Source: Nitrospiraceae bacterium (GTDB taxonomy: Bacteria > Nitrospirota > Nitrospiria > Nitrospirales > Nitrospiraceae). From it: a stretch of 7,933 bases of DNA. The first letter of the stretch is position 1; every line of letters starts with the position of its first letter. Position numbers and translations under genes: made by a program. The DNA is taken from NCBI GenBank assembly GCA_025934615.1, contig JAICXS010000070.1, positions 1-7,933 of the forward strand. The letters run 5' to 3'. Below the pieces are notes generated by a model. It had not been told where the DNA came from and made no database searches. It saw only the letters and a program-made list of their open reading frames with translations. Below are positions 1 to 6,360 of this stretch, one piece after another.

Positions 1-496
1 CTTTGAGGGCTGCAGCCAGCGCCACTGCCGTCAAATCCGATCCGCCTCGTCCCAGCGTGGTCACATCTGACTGTTCGTTGATGCCCTGAAACCCGGCGAC
101 AATAGGAATAATTCCTTCCCCTAGCGCTTCTTTAATTCGATCCGCCGTAATCCGGGCAATGCGTGCCTTGGTATGCGAGCTATCCGTGATGATGCCGACT
201 TGGCGACCGGTAAATGAACGGGCATTTATCCCTCGCCCACGGAGCTCCATCGCGAGCAGCGCGATGGTGACCCGCTCGCCCGTCGACAGCAGCATATCCA
301 TTTCGCGATCGTCGGGGCAAGACGTCACCTCATGCGCCAGCTTCGTCAATCGATCGGTCTCACCGCTCATGGCCGAGAGCACGACGACCGGCGAATGGCC
401 CGCTTGCTGGAAGGACATCACGCGTTCCGCTACACGGCGAATGCGTTCAATGCTGCCGACCGAAGTCCCTCCGAATTTCTGAACGATCAGGGCCAT
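1..496 (-). CDS. lysC: Aspartate kinase, N-terminal part (cut by window edge)
   Basis: Catalyses ATP-dependent phosphorylation of aspartate to 4-aspartyl phosphate, the first step to lysine, threonine and methionine; cytoplasmic. Only the first 165 residues are in the window; the gene runs off the left edge. Seen: the nucleotide-binding signature KFGGTSVGS at residues 7-15, STGERV at 71-76 (with the conserved Glu74), and VAGFQGIN followed by TTLGRGGSD at about 133-154. These are hallmark motifs of the amino acid kinase fold in aspartokinases. The start ATG lies 2 nt after the stop of the upstream apgM-family gene; there is no strong Shine-Dalgarno sequence, so translation is probably coupled. 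Family knowledge: bacterial enzymes of this type carry two C-terminal ACT domains for feedback by lysine and/or threonine, but that part is outside the window, so its regulation cannot be judged. No frameshift is seen in the visible part. Confidence 0.96.
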   Translation of the reverse strand, partial: MALIVQKFGGTSVGSIERIRRVAERVMSFQQAGHSPVVVLSAMSGETDRLTKLAHEVTSCPDDREMDMLLSTGERVTIALLAMELRGRGINARSFTGRQVGIITDSSHTKARIARITADRIKEALGEGIIPIVAGFQGINEQSDVTTLGRGGSDLTAVALAAALK

Positions 497-498
497 GC

Positions 499-1743
499 TT
501 ATACTCTGGGAACCAATCGTGCCATAAACTTGGAGGCATCGCGGGCACCTGCCTTTTCCGCTTCTATTTCAGCCTCAGGTTCATTGAATCCCCGTGTTTG
601 TTTCGTTGGTGTCGGGCCCTCATAAAACACATACGGGGAGAGGCCGTGCGTCACCATCCGGCTCCCTGGAGGCCGCCATGTCTCGCACAGCAGGACCATG
701 CGATGGGGACCAAGCTTATCGAGCCGCTGGTGCATCGGCCCAACGATTTTTTCGTCACATGCTTCGATAAGGTTGACTTTCTCTTTGGGATCGATATCGG
801 TTCCCATCGCGGAGGGTATCGGCACATGAACGTACACCAAGTCTTTCTTGGTCAGCTCCCGTAACGCCGCCTCACCTCGACTCTGAAGATCCGTACCACC
901 CGATTCCACCAAGAGATCGGGATCGATGGCCTCCAGACCTGCACAGAGCCCGATGCCTCGATGGACATCGCTCGTGGAAATCATCGTACCCGACACCTGA
1001 CGCTCTTCGAAAAGCGTGGCCAGTTGAGGCCTGCGGCCCTGCCCCGACAACCAAAGACAGTTAATTGGTTTAAGGCCGGCCTCACTACGCGCATCATTCA
1101 CTGGATGGGCGCTCAAAATGTTGAGGGACGCCTCCATCAGTTTCCGCAAAATGTCTGAGCCATCCCCGGTCGGCAGATATTCGCCAATAGGCTTCCCAAC
1201 TACCTCGTGCGGTTCGGTACAGACCGCGCGCGATTTTCCTCCCACCCAGACCATGAGATGCCGGTGCCCCGCTCCGGGATAGAATTGGACCGATTCGGAA
1301 CCAAGCTGTTCGTTGATCGCTTCGATGAGTTCGCGGGCATCGTCCTCTTCGAGGCCGGTCGCACCGTCATCGTCCAACACAACCGACGGGCCGAGTTTTT
1401 TGACGTCCAGCTTCGTCCCGGTGCCCGGCGTGCCGGCACGAAGGGTGACCATGCTGCACCGAAACACGACATCCTGCTCATCCACGGCAATGCCTTGGCC
1501 GACGGCTTCGAATGGCGCAGGACCTGAATGGACTTTACGAGGATCATAGCCCAGCAGCGCCAACGCCATCACATCGCTTCCGCCAACAGGCACATCGGCG
1601 GCCAGCGCGGCCAAACCGAGTTCTCCGCCGCTCGCCAGCCGATCCATATTGGGGGTCGCCGCCGCCTGTAATGGCGTGCGTCCGCCTAACTTTTCGGATG
1701 GAGCATCGGCGAATCCTTCACCATGAATAATGATGTACTTCAT
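499..1743 (-). CDS. apgM: ApgM-family (archaeal-type iPGM-like) protein in threonine operon; candidate homoserine kinase
   Basis: A 414-residue alkaline-phosphatase-superfamily protein of the archaeal-type cofactor-independent phosphoglycerate mutase family, near the usual length of about 400. Seen: the N-terminal MKYIII, LGGRTPLQAAATPNMDRLA at 19-37, the nucleophile region VGGSDVMALALLGYDP at 53-68 (Ser56), GHRHLMVW at 159-166, GKPIGEYLPTGDGS at 183-196, HPVN at 213-216 and WLSGQGRRP at 231-239. Several residues that bind metal in mutases are changed: GDG is GEG (Glu9), the DEAGH region reads SAMGT (311-315) and PDH reads CET (353-355); only Ser56 and His366 look kept. Family knowledge: a subgroup of this family found beside hom and thrC in genomes lacking thrB has been proposed as homoserine kinase. 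Context here (hom, thrC, lysC, no thrB) fits that. Inference: not a normal glycolytic mutase; function otherwise unproven. The ATG is 11 nt after the thrC stop. Confidence 0.85.
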   Translation of the reverse strand: MKYIIIHGEGFADAPSEKLGGRTPLQAAATPNMDRLASGGELGLAALAADVPVGGSDVMALALLGYDPRKVHSGPAPFEAVGQGIAVDEQDVVFRCSMVTLRAGTPGTGTKLDVKKLGPSVVLDDDGATGLEEDDARELIEAINEQLGSESVQFYPGAGHRHLMVWVGGKSRAVCTEPHEVVGKPIGEYLPTGDGSDILRKLMEASLNILSAHPVNDARSEAGLKPINCLWLSGQGRRPQLATLFEERQVSGTMISTSDVHRGIGLCAGLEAIDPDLLVESGGTDLQSRGEAALRELTKKDLVYVHVPIPSAMGTDIDPKEKVNLIEACDEKIVGPMHQRLDKLGPHRMVLLCETWRPPGSRMVTHGLSPYVFYEGPTPTKQTRGFNEPEAEIEAEKAGARDASKFMARLVPRV

Positions 1744-1751
1744 AACCTCCT
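1744..1751 (-). promoter_or_regulatory. Strong but very close ribosome binding site of the apgM-family gene
   Basis: On the minus strand the sequence AGGAGGTT directly abuts the ATG of the apgM-family gene. AGGAGGT is fully complementary to the 16S rRNA 3' end, but only one base separates it from the start codon, which is closer than the usual 5-9. No better in-frame start exists, because the protein must begin MKYIII to match its family. Confidence 0.6.
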
Positions 1752-1754
1752 ACT

Positions 1755-2813
1755 TCACATACTTAACACGCGGATGACATCCTCGCGAGTCGCTCGGACT
1801 GTCTGTGGTGGATGTGAGACTGAGATGGCCGTATCCGGATCTTTCAACCCGTGTCCAGTCAAGGTGCAGACGACCGTCTCGCCATCACGTAGGGCGCCGG
1901 TTCGTTGCAACTTCATGACGCCCGCTACGGACGCGGCTGATGCTGGTTCGCAGAAGACTCCCTCCACCGCAGCTACAAGACGATACGCCTCCAGAATTTC
2001 CTCGTCCGTCACGAGATCGATGCCGCCGGACGACTCGTCGATCGCTTGTAGGGATCCTTTCCAACTGGCTGGATTCCCGATTCTGATGGCCGTCGCGACC
2101 GTTTGCGGATCGTCGACGATTCGGCCATGGACTATGGGAGCCGCTCCGGCCGCTTGAAATCCCATCATCCGCGGCAGGCGGTCGATTTGGCCGGCCGTAC
2201 GGTATTCTTTATAGCCCTTCCAGTACGCCGTAATGTTGCCGGCATTGCCGACCGGCAATACGTGCATCATTGGAGCGTGGCCGAGTTGATCGCAGATCTC
2301 CATCGCGGCGGTCTTCTGCCCTTCGATCCGATAGGGATTGATGGAATTCACCAGTTCGATCTTGTGAGTCTCCGCAATGTCCTTCACGATTTTCAGCGCC
2401 TGATCGAAGTTGCCTTCGATTTGGATGACGGTAGCCTGATGCATCATGGCTTGAGAGAGTTTTCCCAATGCAATCTTTCCCGCTGGAATCAACACATATA
2501 CGTCCAAACCGGCCCGCGCGCCATAGGCGGCCGCCGATGCCGACGTATTGCCGGTCGACGCACAGATGACCGCTCGAGCTCCGGCCTCGACCGCCTTGGA
2601 GATTGCCATCGTCATCCCGCGATCTTTAAATGATCCGGTTGGGTTTGCCCCCTCAAACTTCAGATACAGCTGAATGCCGGGTGCAATCTGTTTCGCAAGC
2701 CGCGTGGCATGAATGAGCGGTGTATTGCCTTCACCCAATGTAATGACCGGAGTCTTCTCCGTGATCGGGAGAAATTTACGATACTCCTCGATGACCCCGC
2801 GCCAGCGGATCAT
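1755..2813 (-). CDS. thrC: Threonine synthase
   Basis: PLP-dependent conversion of O-phosphohomoserine to threonine, the last step of threonine synthesis; cytoplasmic. The protein has 352 residues, typical of the short bacterial class (about 350). Seen: the N-terminal LGEGNTPL at 26-33, the PLP-lysine segment NPTGSFKDRG at 57-66 with Lys63 as Schiff-base residue, the STGNTSAS substrate loop at 87-94, the phosphate-binding PVGNAGN loop at 187-193, CEPASAAS at 288-295 and TGHGLKDPD at 319-327. The fold-type II catalytic site looks intact. The start ATG has no Shine-Dalgarno sequence; an in-frame stop lies ten codons upstream, so no longer start is possible. It follows hom by 63 nt and precedes the apgM-family gene by 11 nt. 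Its substrate needs a homoserine kinase, which is not recognisable in this window unless it is the apgM-family product. Confidence 0.97.
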   Translation of the reverse strand: MIRWRGVIEEYRKFLPITEKTPVITLGEGNTPLIHATRLAKQIAPGIQLYLKFEGANPTGSFKDRGMTMAISKAVEAGARAVICASTGNTSASAAAYGARAGLDVYVLIPAGKIALGKLSQAMMHQATVIQIEGNFDQALKIVKDIAETHKIELVNSINPYRIEGQKTAAMEICDQLGHAPMMHVLPVGNAGNITAYWKGYKEYRTAGQIDRLPRMMGFQAAGAAPIVHGRIVDDPQTVATAIRIGNPASWKGSLQAIDESSGGIDLVTDEEILEAYRLVAAVEGVFCEPASAASVAGVMKLQRTGALRDGETVVCTLTGHGLKDPDTAISVSHPPQTVRATREDVIRVLSM

Positions 2814-2872
2814 AGGTGCAGCACCACAGTAGCATCAAAAGCGTGAGGGCAAGCCAACATGAAGGGGCGCAT
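2810..2872 (-). CDS. Possible 20-codon small ORF bridging hom and thrC
   Basis: An ATG reading frame starts 4 nt after the hom stop (TAA TCCC ATG), runs 20 codons (beginning MRPFMLACPH and ending VVLHL) and stops in TGA overlapping the thrC ATG as ATGA. A second in-frame ATG lies at codon 5. There is no Shine-Dalgarno sequence before it and no recognised family. What is notable is only its geometry: it fills the whole gap and would hand ribosomes from hom to thrC, which itself lacks a Shine-Dalgarno sequence. Twenty open codons can easily arise by chance, so this may be untranslated spacer. A peptide function is not claimed. Confidence 0.25.
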   Translation of the reverse strand: MRPFMLACPHAFDATVVLHL

Positions 2873-2876
2873 GGGA

Positions 2877-4193
2877 TTATTCGTCGTGCCCCTCGACGCG
2901 AATCAACGTGGTAGGTTCGGAAATAAACGGCATGCGATTGATCTCATGTAAGGCCGACTGTACGTCGCGCTCTCGCGCCGTGTGCGTCATGATGACGACG
3001 GGCACGGTTTGACCTTCCTGGCGTCCCTTTTGAATGACGGAAGAAATGCTGATGCCCTGTTGTCCTAACACGCCGGCAATCTTCGACAGCACGCCCGGGC
3101 GGTCCACGACCATGAAGCGCAGGTAGTACAACGAACTGATTTCTTCCATGGGGCGGATTCTCAGGGGCCGGCGCTGATCCTGTTGAAAGGAGGCCGCCGG
3201 CACGCGCCCCGACGCACCGGCCAGGACATTACGCGCAAGATCGATAATATCGCTCACGACGGCGCTTCCCGTGGGGAGCGATCCCGCGCCTTGTCCAAAC
3301 AGAACAATGTCTCCCACAGCGTCACCCACCAATTGAATGGCATTATATACGCCATCGACTTGCGCGACTGGGGAGTCCGAAGGAATCATGGTTGGATGGA
3401 CTCTTGCTTCAATATCATTTTCTTGCCATTTTGCAATGCCGAGGAGCTTAATCGTATATCCGAATTCACGGGCATAGGCGATATCGACAGGCGTCAGATG
3501 CGTAATGCCTTCAGTGTAGATTTCTTTAAAATTCACCGGCGCGCCATATGCCAAGGTCACCATAATCGTCAATTTGTGTGCGGAATCGATGCCGGCCACA
3601 TCGAACGTCGGATCTGCTTCGGCATAGCCGGCCCGTTGCGCATCAGCGAGCACGGCACGAAAGTCCTGACCCTCGCGTGTCATGCGGCTTAAAATATAGT
3701 TCGAGGTGCCATTGATGATGCCGTACATCGACAGGAGGGCATTGCCCGCCAATCCCTGGGTCAACGCGCGGATCACCGGGATACCGCCGCCGACACTGGC
3801 CTCGAATCCGAGATCGACGCGATGGCGAACCGCCATGTCGAACAGCTCTTCGCCATGAACGGCCAACAAGGCCTTATTGGCCGTCACTACCTGTTTGCCT
3901 TTTGCCATCGCCTCTACAATGAGACGCTTGGCAGCATCATACCCGCCGATCAATTCCAACACGATATCGATGGAAGGATCGTCCAAGATCTGCCGAAGAT
4001 CCGTGGTCAGCATGCCCGGCGGCAATTGGACCCCACGATCGCGCGTCGTATCCAGATCAGCGATCCGGACTAGCTCAACCAGAACACCGACCCGGCGGCG
4101 GATAAGATGTGCGTTATTCAATAGAATCTTGGCCACGCCGGCACCGACCGTCCCGAAGCCCACCATGCCGACAGAAATTGACGTCTTCTTCAT
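2877..4193 (-). CDS. hom: Homoserine dehydrogenase with C-terminal ACT domain
   Basis: Reduces aspartate 4-semialdehyde to homoserine with NAD(P)H, the branch point from lysine toward threonine and methionine; cytoplasmic. The 438-residue length is typical of the monofunctional, ACT-containing class. Seen: Rossmann signature VGFGTVGAGV at 11-20, TANKALL at 104-110, EASVGGGIPVI at 131-141, NGTSNYIL at 161-168, and the catalytic region ADPTFDVAGIDSAHK at 193-207. There Asp203 and Lys207 match the spacing of the catalytic Asp/Lys pair known in yeast homoserine dehydrogenase. An ACT domain starts around 357 (LRFMVVDRPGVLSKIAGVLG at 358-377) and runs to the C terminus; in the family this mediates threonine feedback. 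The start overlaps the stop of the upstream aminotransferase as ATGA (4190-4193), with only a weak ribosome site, so translation is probably coupled. Confidence 0.97.
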   Translation of the reverse strand: MKKTSISVGMVGFGTVGAGVAKILLNNAHLIRRRVGVLVELVRIADLDTTRDRGVQLPPGMLTTDLRQILDDPSIDIVLELIGGYDAAKRLIVEAMAKGKQVVTANKALLAVHGEELFDMAVRHRVDLGFEASVGGGIPVIRALTQGLAGNALLSMYGIINGTSNYILSRMTREGQDFRAVLADAQRAGYAEADPTFDVAGIDSAHKLTIMVTLAYGAPVNFKEIYTEGITHLTPVDIAYAREFGYTIKLLGIAKWQENDIEARVHPTMIPSDSPVAQVDGVYNAIQLVGDAVGDIVLFGQGAGSLPTGSAVVSDIIDLARNVLAGASGRVPAASFQQDQRRPLRIRPMEEISSLYYLRFMVVDRPGVLSKIAGVLGQQGISISSVIQKGRQEGQTVPVVIMTHTARERDVQSALHEINRMPFISEPTTLIRVEGHDE

Positions 4194-5377
4194 GACTCAG
4201 GCCCATCCAGCTTGAGGGCTTTTTTGATCCCGCGCACGGCTTGCCTAGTCCGATGTTCATTCTCCACCAGGCCGAAGCGAACATATTCGTCTCCGCCTTC
4301 GCCAAACCCAATCCCGGGCGACACGGCAACCTTCGCATCACGCAGCAAGAGTTTTGAGAATTCAAGCGATCCCATGCCGCGATAGGGAATAGGAATTCGT
4401 GCCCAGACGAACATCGTTGCCCGGGGCTTCTGCACCGACCATCCGATGCGATTCAACCCGCCGACCAGCACATCGCGACGGCGCTGATAGCGCATCACCG
4501 TGTCCTTGACGCAATCTTGCGGGCCATTGAGGGCAATGATACTGGCAATCTGGACCGGTTGAAAGATTCCGTAATCGAGATAGCTTTTAATTTTTGCGAG
4601 CGCACCGATCACTTCGCGGTTGCCGACGCAGAAACCGACACGCCATCCCGGCATGTTATAGCTTTTGGAGAGGGTGTAGAACTCCACGCCGATGTCTTTA
4701 GCCTCGGGGACTTGCAGCAAGCTGGGAGCGCGATAACCATCAAACACGATATCGGCATAGGCCAAATCATGCACCACGATGACATCGTGTTCTTTCGCAA
4801 ACGCGACGATCTTTTTGAAAAATTCCAAGTCGACGACGGCTGTGGTGGGATTATGCGGAAAGTTTAGAATTAAAATGCGTGGCCGTGGTTGTGTTTGCCG
4901 ATAGACTCGCATGAGATCATCGAAAAAATCGCTATCCTGTCGCAGTTCAATGCCGCGCACCTCACCGCCAGCGATGATTACACTGTACATGTGAATCGGG
5001 TAGGTCGGTGTGGGCGTTAAGACAACATCGCCGGGACCGACCATGGCTAGAGCCAAATGAGCGATTCCTTCCTTGGAGCCGATTGTCACGATGGCCTCTG
5101 TCTCCGGATCGAGATCGACATCATAGTTTCGCTTGTACCAAGCCGTGATGGCATGGCGAAGGCGCGTGATCCCTCGGGAGGCGGAATAGCGATGATTCTT
5201 GCTGTTCCGGACGACTTCGATCAGTTTATCGACAATGTGGGGCGGCGTCGGCTGGTCGGGATTCCCCATTCCAAAATCGATGATGTCCTCGCCGCGGTGC
5301 CGAGCCTCGAGTTTGAGGGCCTGGACCTGCGCAAACACATACGGGGGAAGCCGTTTAAGACGATAAAATTCGTGCAC
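4190..5377 (-). CDS. alaC: AlaC-type class I aminotransferase (probable glutamate-pyruvate aminotransferase)
   Basis: A 395-residue fold-type I PLP aminotransferase. From memory it is strongly similar along its whole length to E. coli AlaC, which interconverts pyruvate plus glutamate and alanine plus 2-oxoglutarate. Seen: RLPPYVF at 9-15, GEDIIDFGMGNPD at 29-41, YSASRGI at 64-70, TIGSKEGIAHL at 98-108, FPHNPT at 173-178 (Asn176), VVHDLAYADIVFDG at 201-214 (Asp204, Tyr207), the PLP lysine in TLSKSYNMPGWRVGF (Lys238, Arg246) and the carboxylate-binding Arg367 in VRFGL. The start is GTG: an in-frame TGA lies 9 nt upstream and no ATG follows near the N terminus. It is the first gene of the aspartate-family operon and overlaps hom by 4 nt, so it may instead or also supply aspartate or another amino acid. 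The related LL-diaminopimelate aminotransferase (DapL) group is a less likely alternative. Confidence 0.85.
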   Translation of the reverse strand: MHEFYRLKRLPPYVFAQVQALKLEARHRGEDIIDFGMGNPDQPTPPHIVDKLIEVVRNSKNHRYSASRGITRLRHAITAWYKRNYDVDLDPETEAIVTIGSKEGIAHLALAMVGPGDVVLTPTPTYPIHMYSVIIAGGEVRGIELRQDSDFFDDLMRVYRQTQPRPRILILNFPHNPTTAVVDLEFFKKIVAFAKEHDVIVVHDLAYADIVFDGYRAPSLLQVPEAKDIGVEFYTLSKSYNMPGWRVGFCVGNREVIGALAKIKSYLDYGIFQPVQIASIIALNGPQDCVKDTVMRYQRRRDVLVGGLNRIGWSVQKPRATMFVWARIPIPYRGMGSLEFSKLLLRDAKVAVSPGIGFGEGGDEYVRFGLVENEHRTRQAVRGIKKALKLDGPES

Positions 5378-5380
5378 GAT

Positions 5381-5385
5381 TCCTC
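5381..5385 (-). promoter_or_regulatory. Ribosome binding site for the GTG start of alaC
   Basis: GAGGA on the minus strand ends 3 nt before the GTG start codon. The spacing is short, but this is the only purine-rich site near the only available start, because an in-frame TGA overlaps the same stretch. Confidence 0.5.
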
Positions 5386-5427
5386 AATAGTCGAGCTACT
5401 CTAAACAGATGAGCATGGGGGAAGCGG

Positions 5428-5439
5428 TCACAATTGTAA
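5428..5439. promoter_or_regulatory. Near-palindrome over the -10 box, possible operator
   Basis: TCACAATTGTAA is a 12-bp inverted repeat with one mismatched pair, and it covers the whole -10 box of the minus-strand promoter. A repressor bound here would block the amino acid operon. No regulator is encoded in the window, and a palindrome this short in AT-rich promoter DNA may be chance. Confidence 0.2.
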
Positions 5440-5462
5440 TGCAGCACGGTAAATTCAGTCAA
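5433..5462 (-). promoter_or_regulatory. Sigma70-type promoter of the aminotransferase-hom-thrC-apgM-lysC operon
   Basis: On the minus strand, TTGACT (-35, 5 of 6 consensus bases, 5457-5462) is followed after 18 bp by TACAAT (-10, 5 of 6, 5433-5438). Transcription would start near 5426, giving a leader of about 50 nt before the GTG start at 5377. The leader is too short for a known riboswitch, and I see no run of threonine, lysine or methionine codons that would suggest attenuation. Inferred from sequence only. Confidence 0.6.
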
Positions 5463-5563
5463 TTTATTCTACTGCTCGAAGAATCTGTTTCTGTCGAAGC
5501 GGCCCTGAGCACGTCGTAGCCATCATCCCTTCAATGCAGTGCACAATGTCATTCTGTTCGTGC

Positions 5564-5592
5564 TTGTTCCCCTTCTCCTTTTTTGACATAAT
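5564..5592 (+). promoter_or_regulatory. Extended -10 promoter of pdxJ-acpS-nnr
   Basis: TTGTTC (-35, 4 of 6, 5564-5569) is followed after 17 bp by CATAAT (-10, 5 of 6, 5587-5592), which is preceded by TGA as an extended -10 (TGn) element. The start would be near 5599, leaving about 35 nt of leader with the pdxJ ribosome site inside it. A T-rich run lies between the boxes. Confidence 0.55.
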
Positions 5593-5615
5593 GACGTGTA
5601 AGTTTTTGCAAAGAC

Positions 5616-5622
5616 AGGAGGA
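5616..5622 (+). promoter_or_regulatory. Ribosome binding site of pdxJ
   Basis: AGGAGGA lies 11 nt before the pdxJ ATG. It is the clearest, reasonably spaced Shine-Dalgarno sequence in the window and supports the start at 5634. The downstream acpS and nnr genes have none. Confidence 0.75.
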
Positions 5623-5633
5623 ATCATACCAGG

Positions 5634-6347
5634 ATGCCGAGGCTTGGAGTCAATATCGATCATGTGGCGACGCTCCGGCAGGCCCGCGGAGGGAATGAAC
5701 CGGATCCCGTCGCAGCCGCGGTCCTCGTCGAACTGGCTGGGGCAGACGGCTTGGTCGTGCATCTTCGGGAGGACCGGCGGCATATTCAAGATCGGGATCT
5801 GACGATTCTCCGGCAGACCCTTCAGACCAAGCTCGATCTAGAAATTGCGGCCGATGAAGCAATGGTCAAAATCGCTCTCAGCGTCAAACCACATCTGGTG
5901 ACCTTGGTGCCTGAGCGGCGACAGGAACTGACAACAGAAGGCGGGCTCGAAGTAGCGGGGCAGCGCGAGCGGATCAAAACGTTGGTCGACCTCCTCCACG
6001 ACAGTGGAATCCCAGTCAGTCTCTTTATTGAACCGGACCTCGATCAAATCAAAGCCGCCCATAAGATTGCCGCTGATTATGTCGAGCTTCATACCGGGCG
6101 CTACGCGAATGCGCGTCTCCTGAAAGAAGAACAGTCCGCGCTAGAATCCGTAGCCCAAGCCGCCAAGCTGGCCTACAAACTTGGCATGGGCGTCAGTGCG
6201 GGCCACGGGCTCACCTACCGCAATGTGAAACGGCTGACCCAAATAGCAGAAATTGTCGAGTACAACATCGGCCATAGTATTATTTCCCGCGCCGTCTTTG
6301 TCGGTCTGGATCAGGCCGTGCGAGAAATGAAGCACCTCTTGAACTAA
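5634..6347 (+). CDS. pdxJ: Pyridoxine 5'-phosphate synthase
   Basis: Condenses 1-deoxy-D-xylulose 5-phosphate with 3-amino-2-oxopropyl phosphate (the PdxA product) to pyridoxine 5'-phosphate, the ring-closing step of the DXP-dependent vitamin B6 pathway; a cytoplasmic TIM barrel. The 237-residue length is normal (about 240). Seen: LGVNIDHVATLRQARG at 4-19, the VHLREDRRHI active-site segment at 42-51 with His43, Glu70 in LDLEIA, LVPERRQELTTEGGLEVAGQ at 91-110, LFIEPD at 130-135, ELHTGRYA at 151-158, SAGHGLTYRNV at 188-198 with His191, and NIGHSIISRA at 211-220. His43, Glu70 and His191 correspond to the catalytic His/Glu/His of the E. coli enzyme. It is the first gene of the plus-strand operon; its neighbour acpS is a common partner in many bacteria. 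Its eventual product PLP is the cofactor of the divergently encoded aminotransferase and threonine synthase. Confidence 0.97.
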   Translation: MPRLGVNIDHVATLRQARGGNEPDPVAAAVLVELAGADGLVVHLREDRRHIQDRDLTILRQTLQTKLDLEIAADEAMVKIALSVKPHLVTLVPERRQELTTEGGLEVAGQRERIKTLVDLLHDSGIPVSLFIEPDLDQIKAAHKIAADYVELHTGRYANARLLKEEQSALESVAQAAKLAYKLGMGVSAGHGLTYRNVKRLTQIAEIVEYNIGHSIISRAVFVGLDQAVREMKHLLN

Positions 6348-6360
6348 TCCCCTCGTCGCT

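Noticed and set aside
2103..2633. A 176-codon plus-strand reading frame
   Set aside because: It lies wholly antisense to thrC, whose motifs are intact. Its translation has no recognisable family and is rich in Arg, His and Asp, as expected for a shadow frame.
2815..2825. Palindrome GGTGCAGCACC just before the thrC start
   Set aside because: As RNA it cannot fold on itself well because the centre leaves too small a loop. As DNA it is short and GC-rich; it is more simply spacer sequence within the possible bridging frame.
3183..3692. A 169-codon plus-strand reading frame
   Set aside because: It is antisense to the catalytic and regulatory part of hom, with no plausible domain or ribosome site.
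5396..5416. Six-codon leader peptide (MLICLE) before the aminotransferase gene, as a possible attenuator
   Set aside because: It has no ribosome site and no repeated Thr, Lys or Met codons. There is also no terminator hairpin between it and the GTG start.
5583..5611. Perfect TTGACA as -35 box of an alternative pdxJ promoter
   Set aside because: At 17 bp spacing the -10 would be TTGCAA, a poor match, and transcription would start inside the ribosome binding site. The TTGTTC/TGA-CATAAT pair fits better.
5523..5789. An 88-codon minus-strand reading frame covering the pdxJ promoter and start
   Set aside because: It overlaps the pdxJ N terminus in antisense and has no family resemblance. Most of its length is explained by pdxJ coding constraint.
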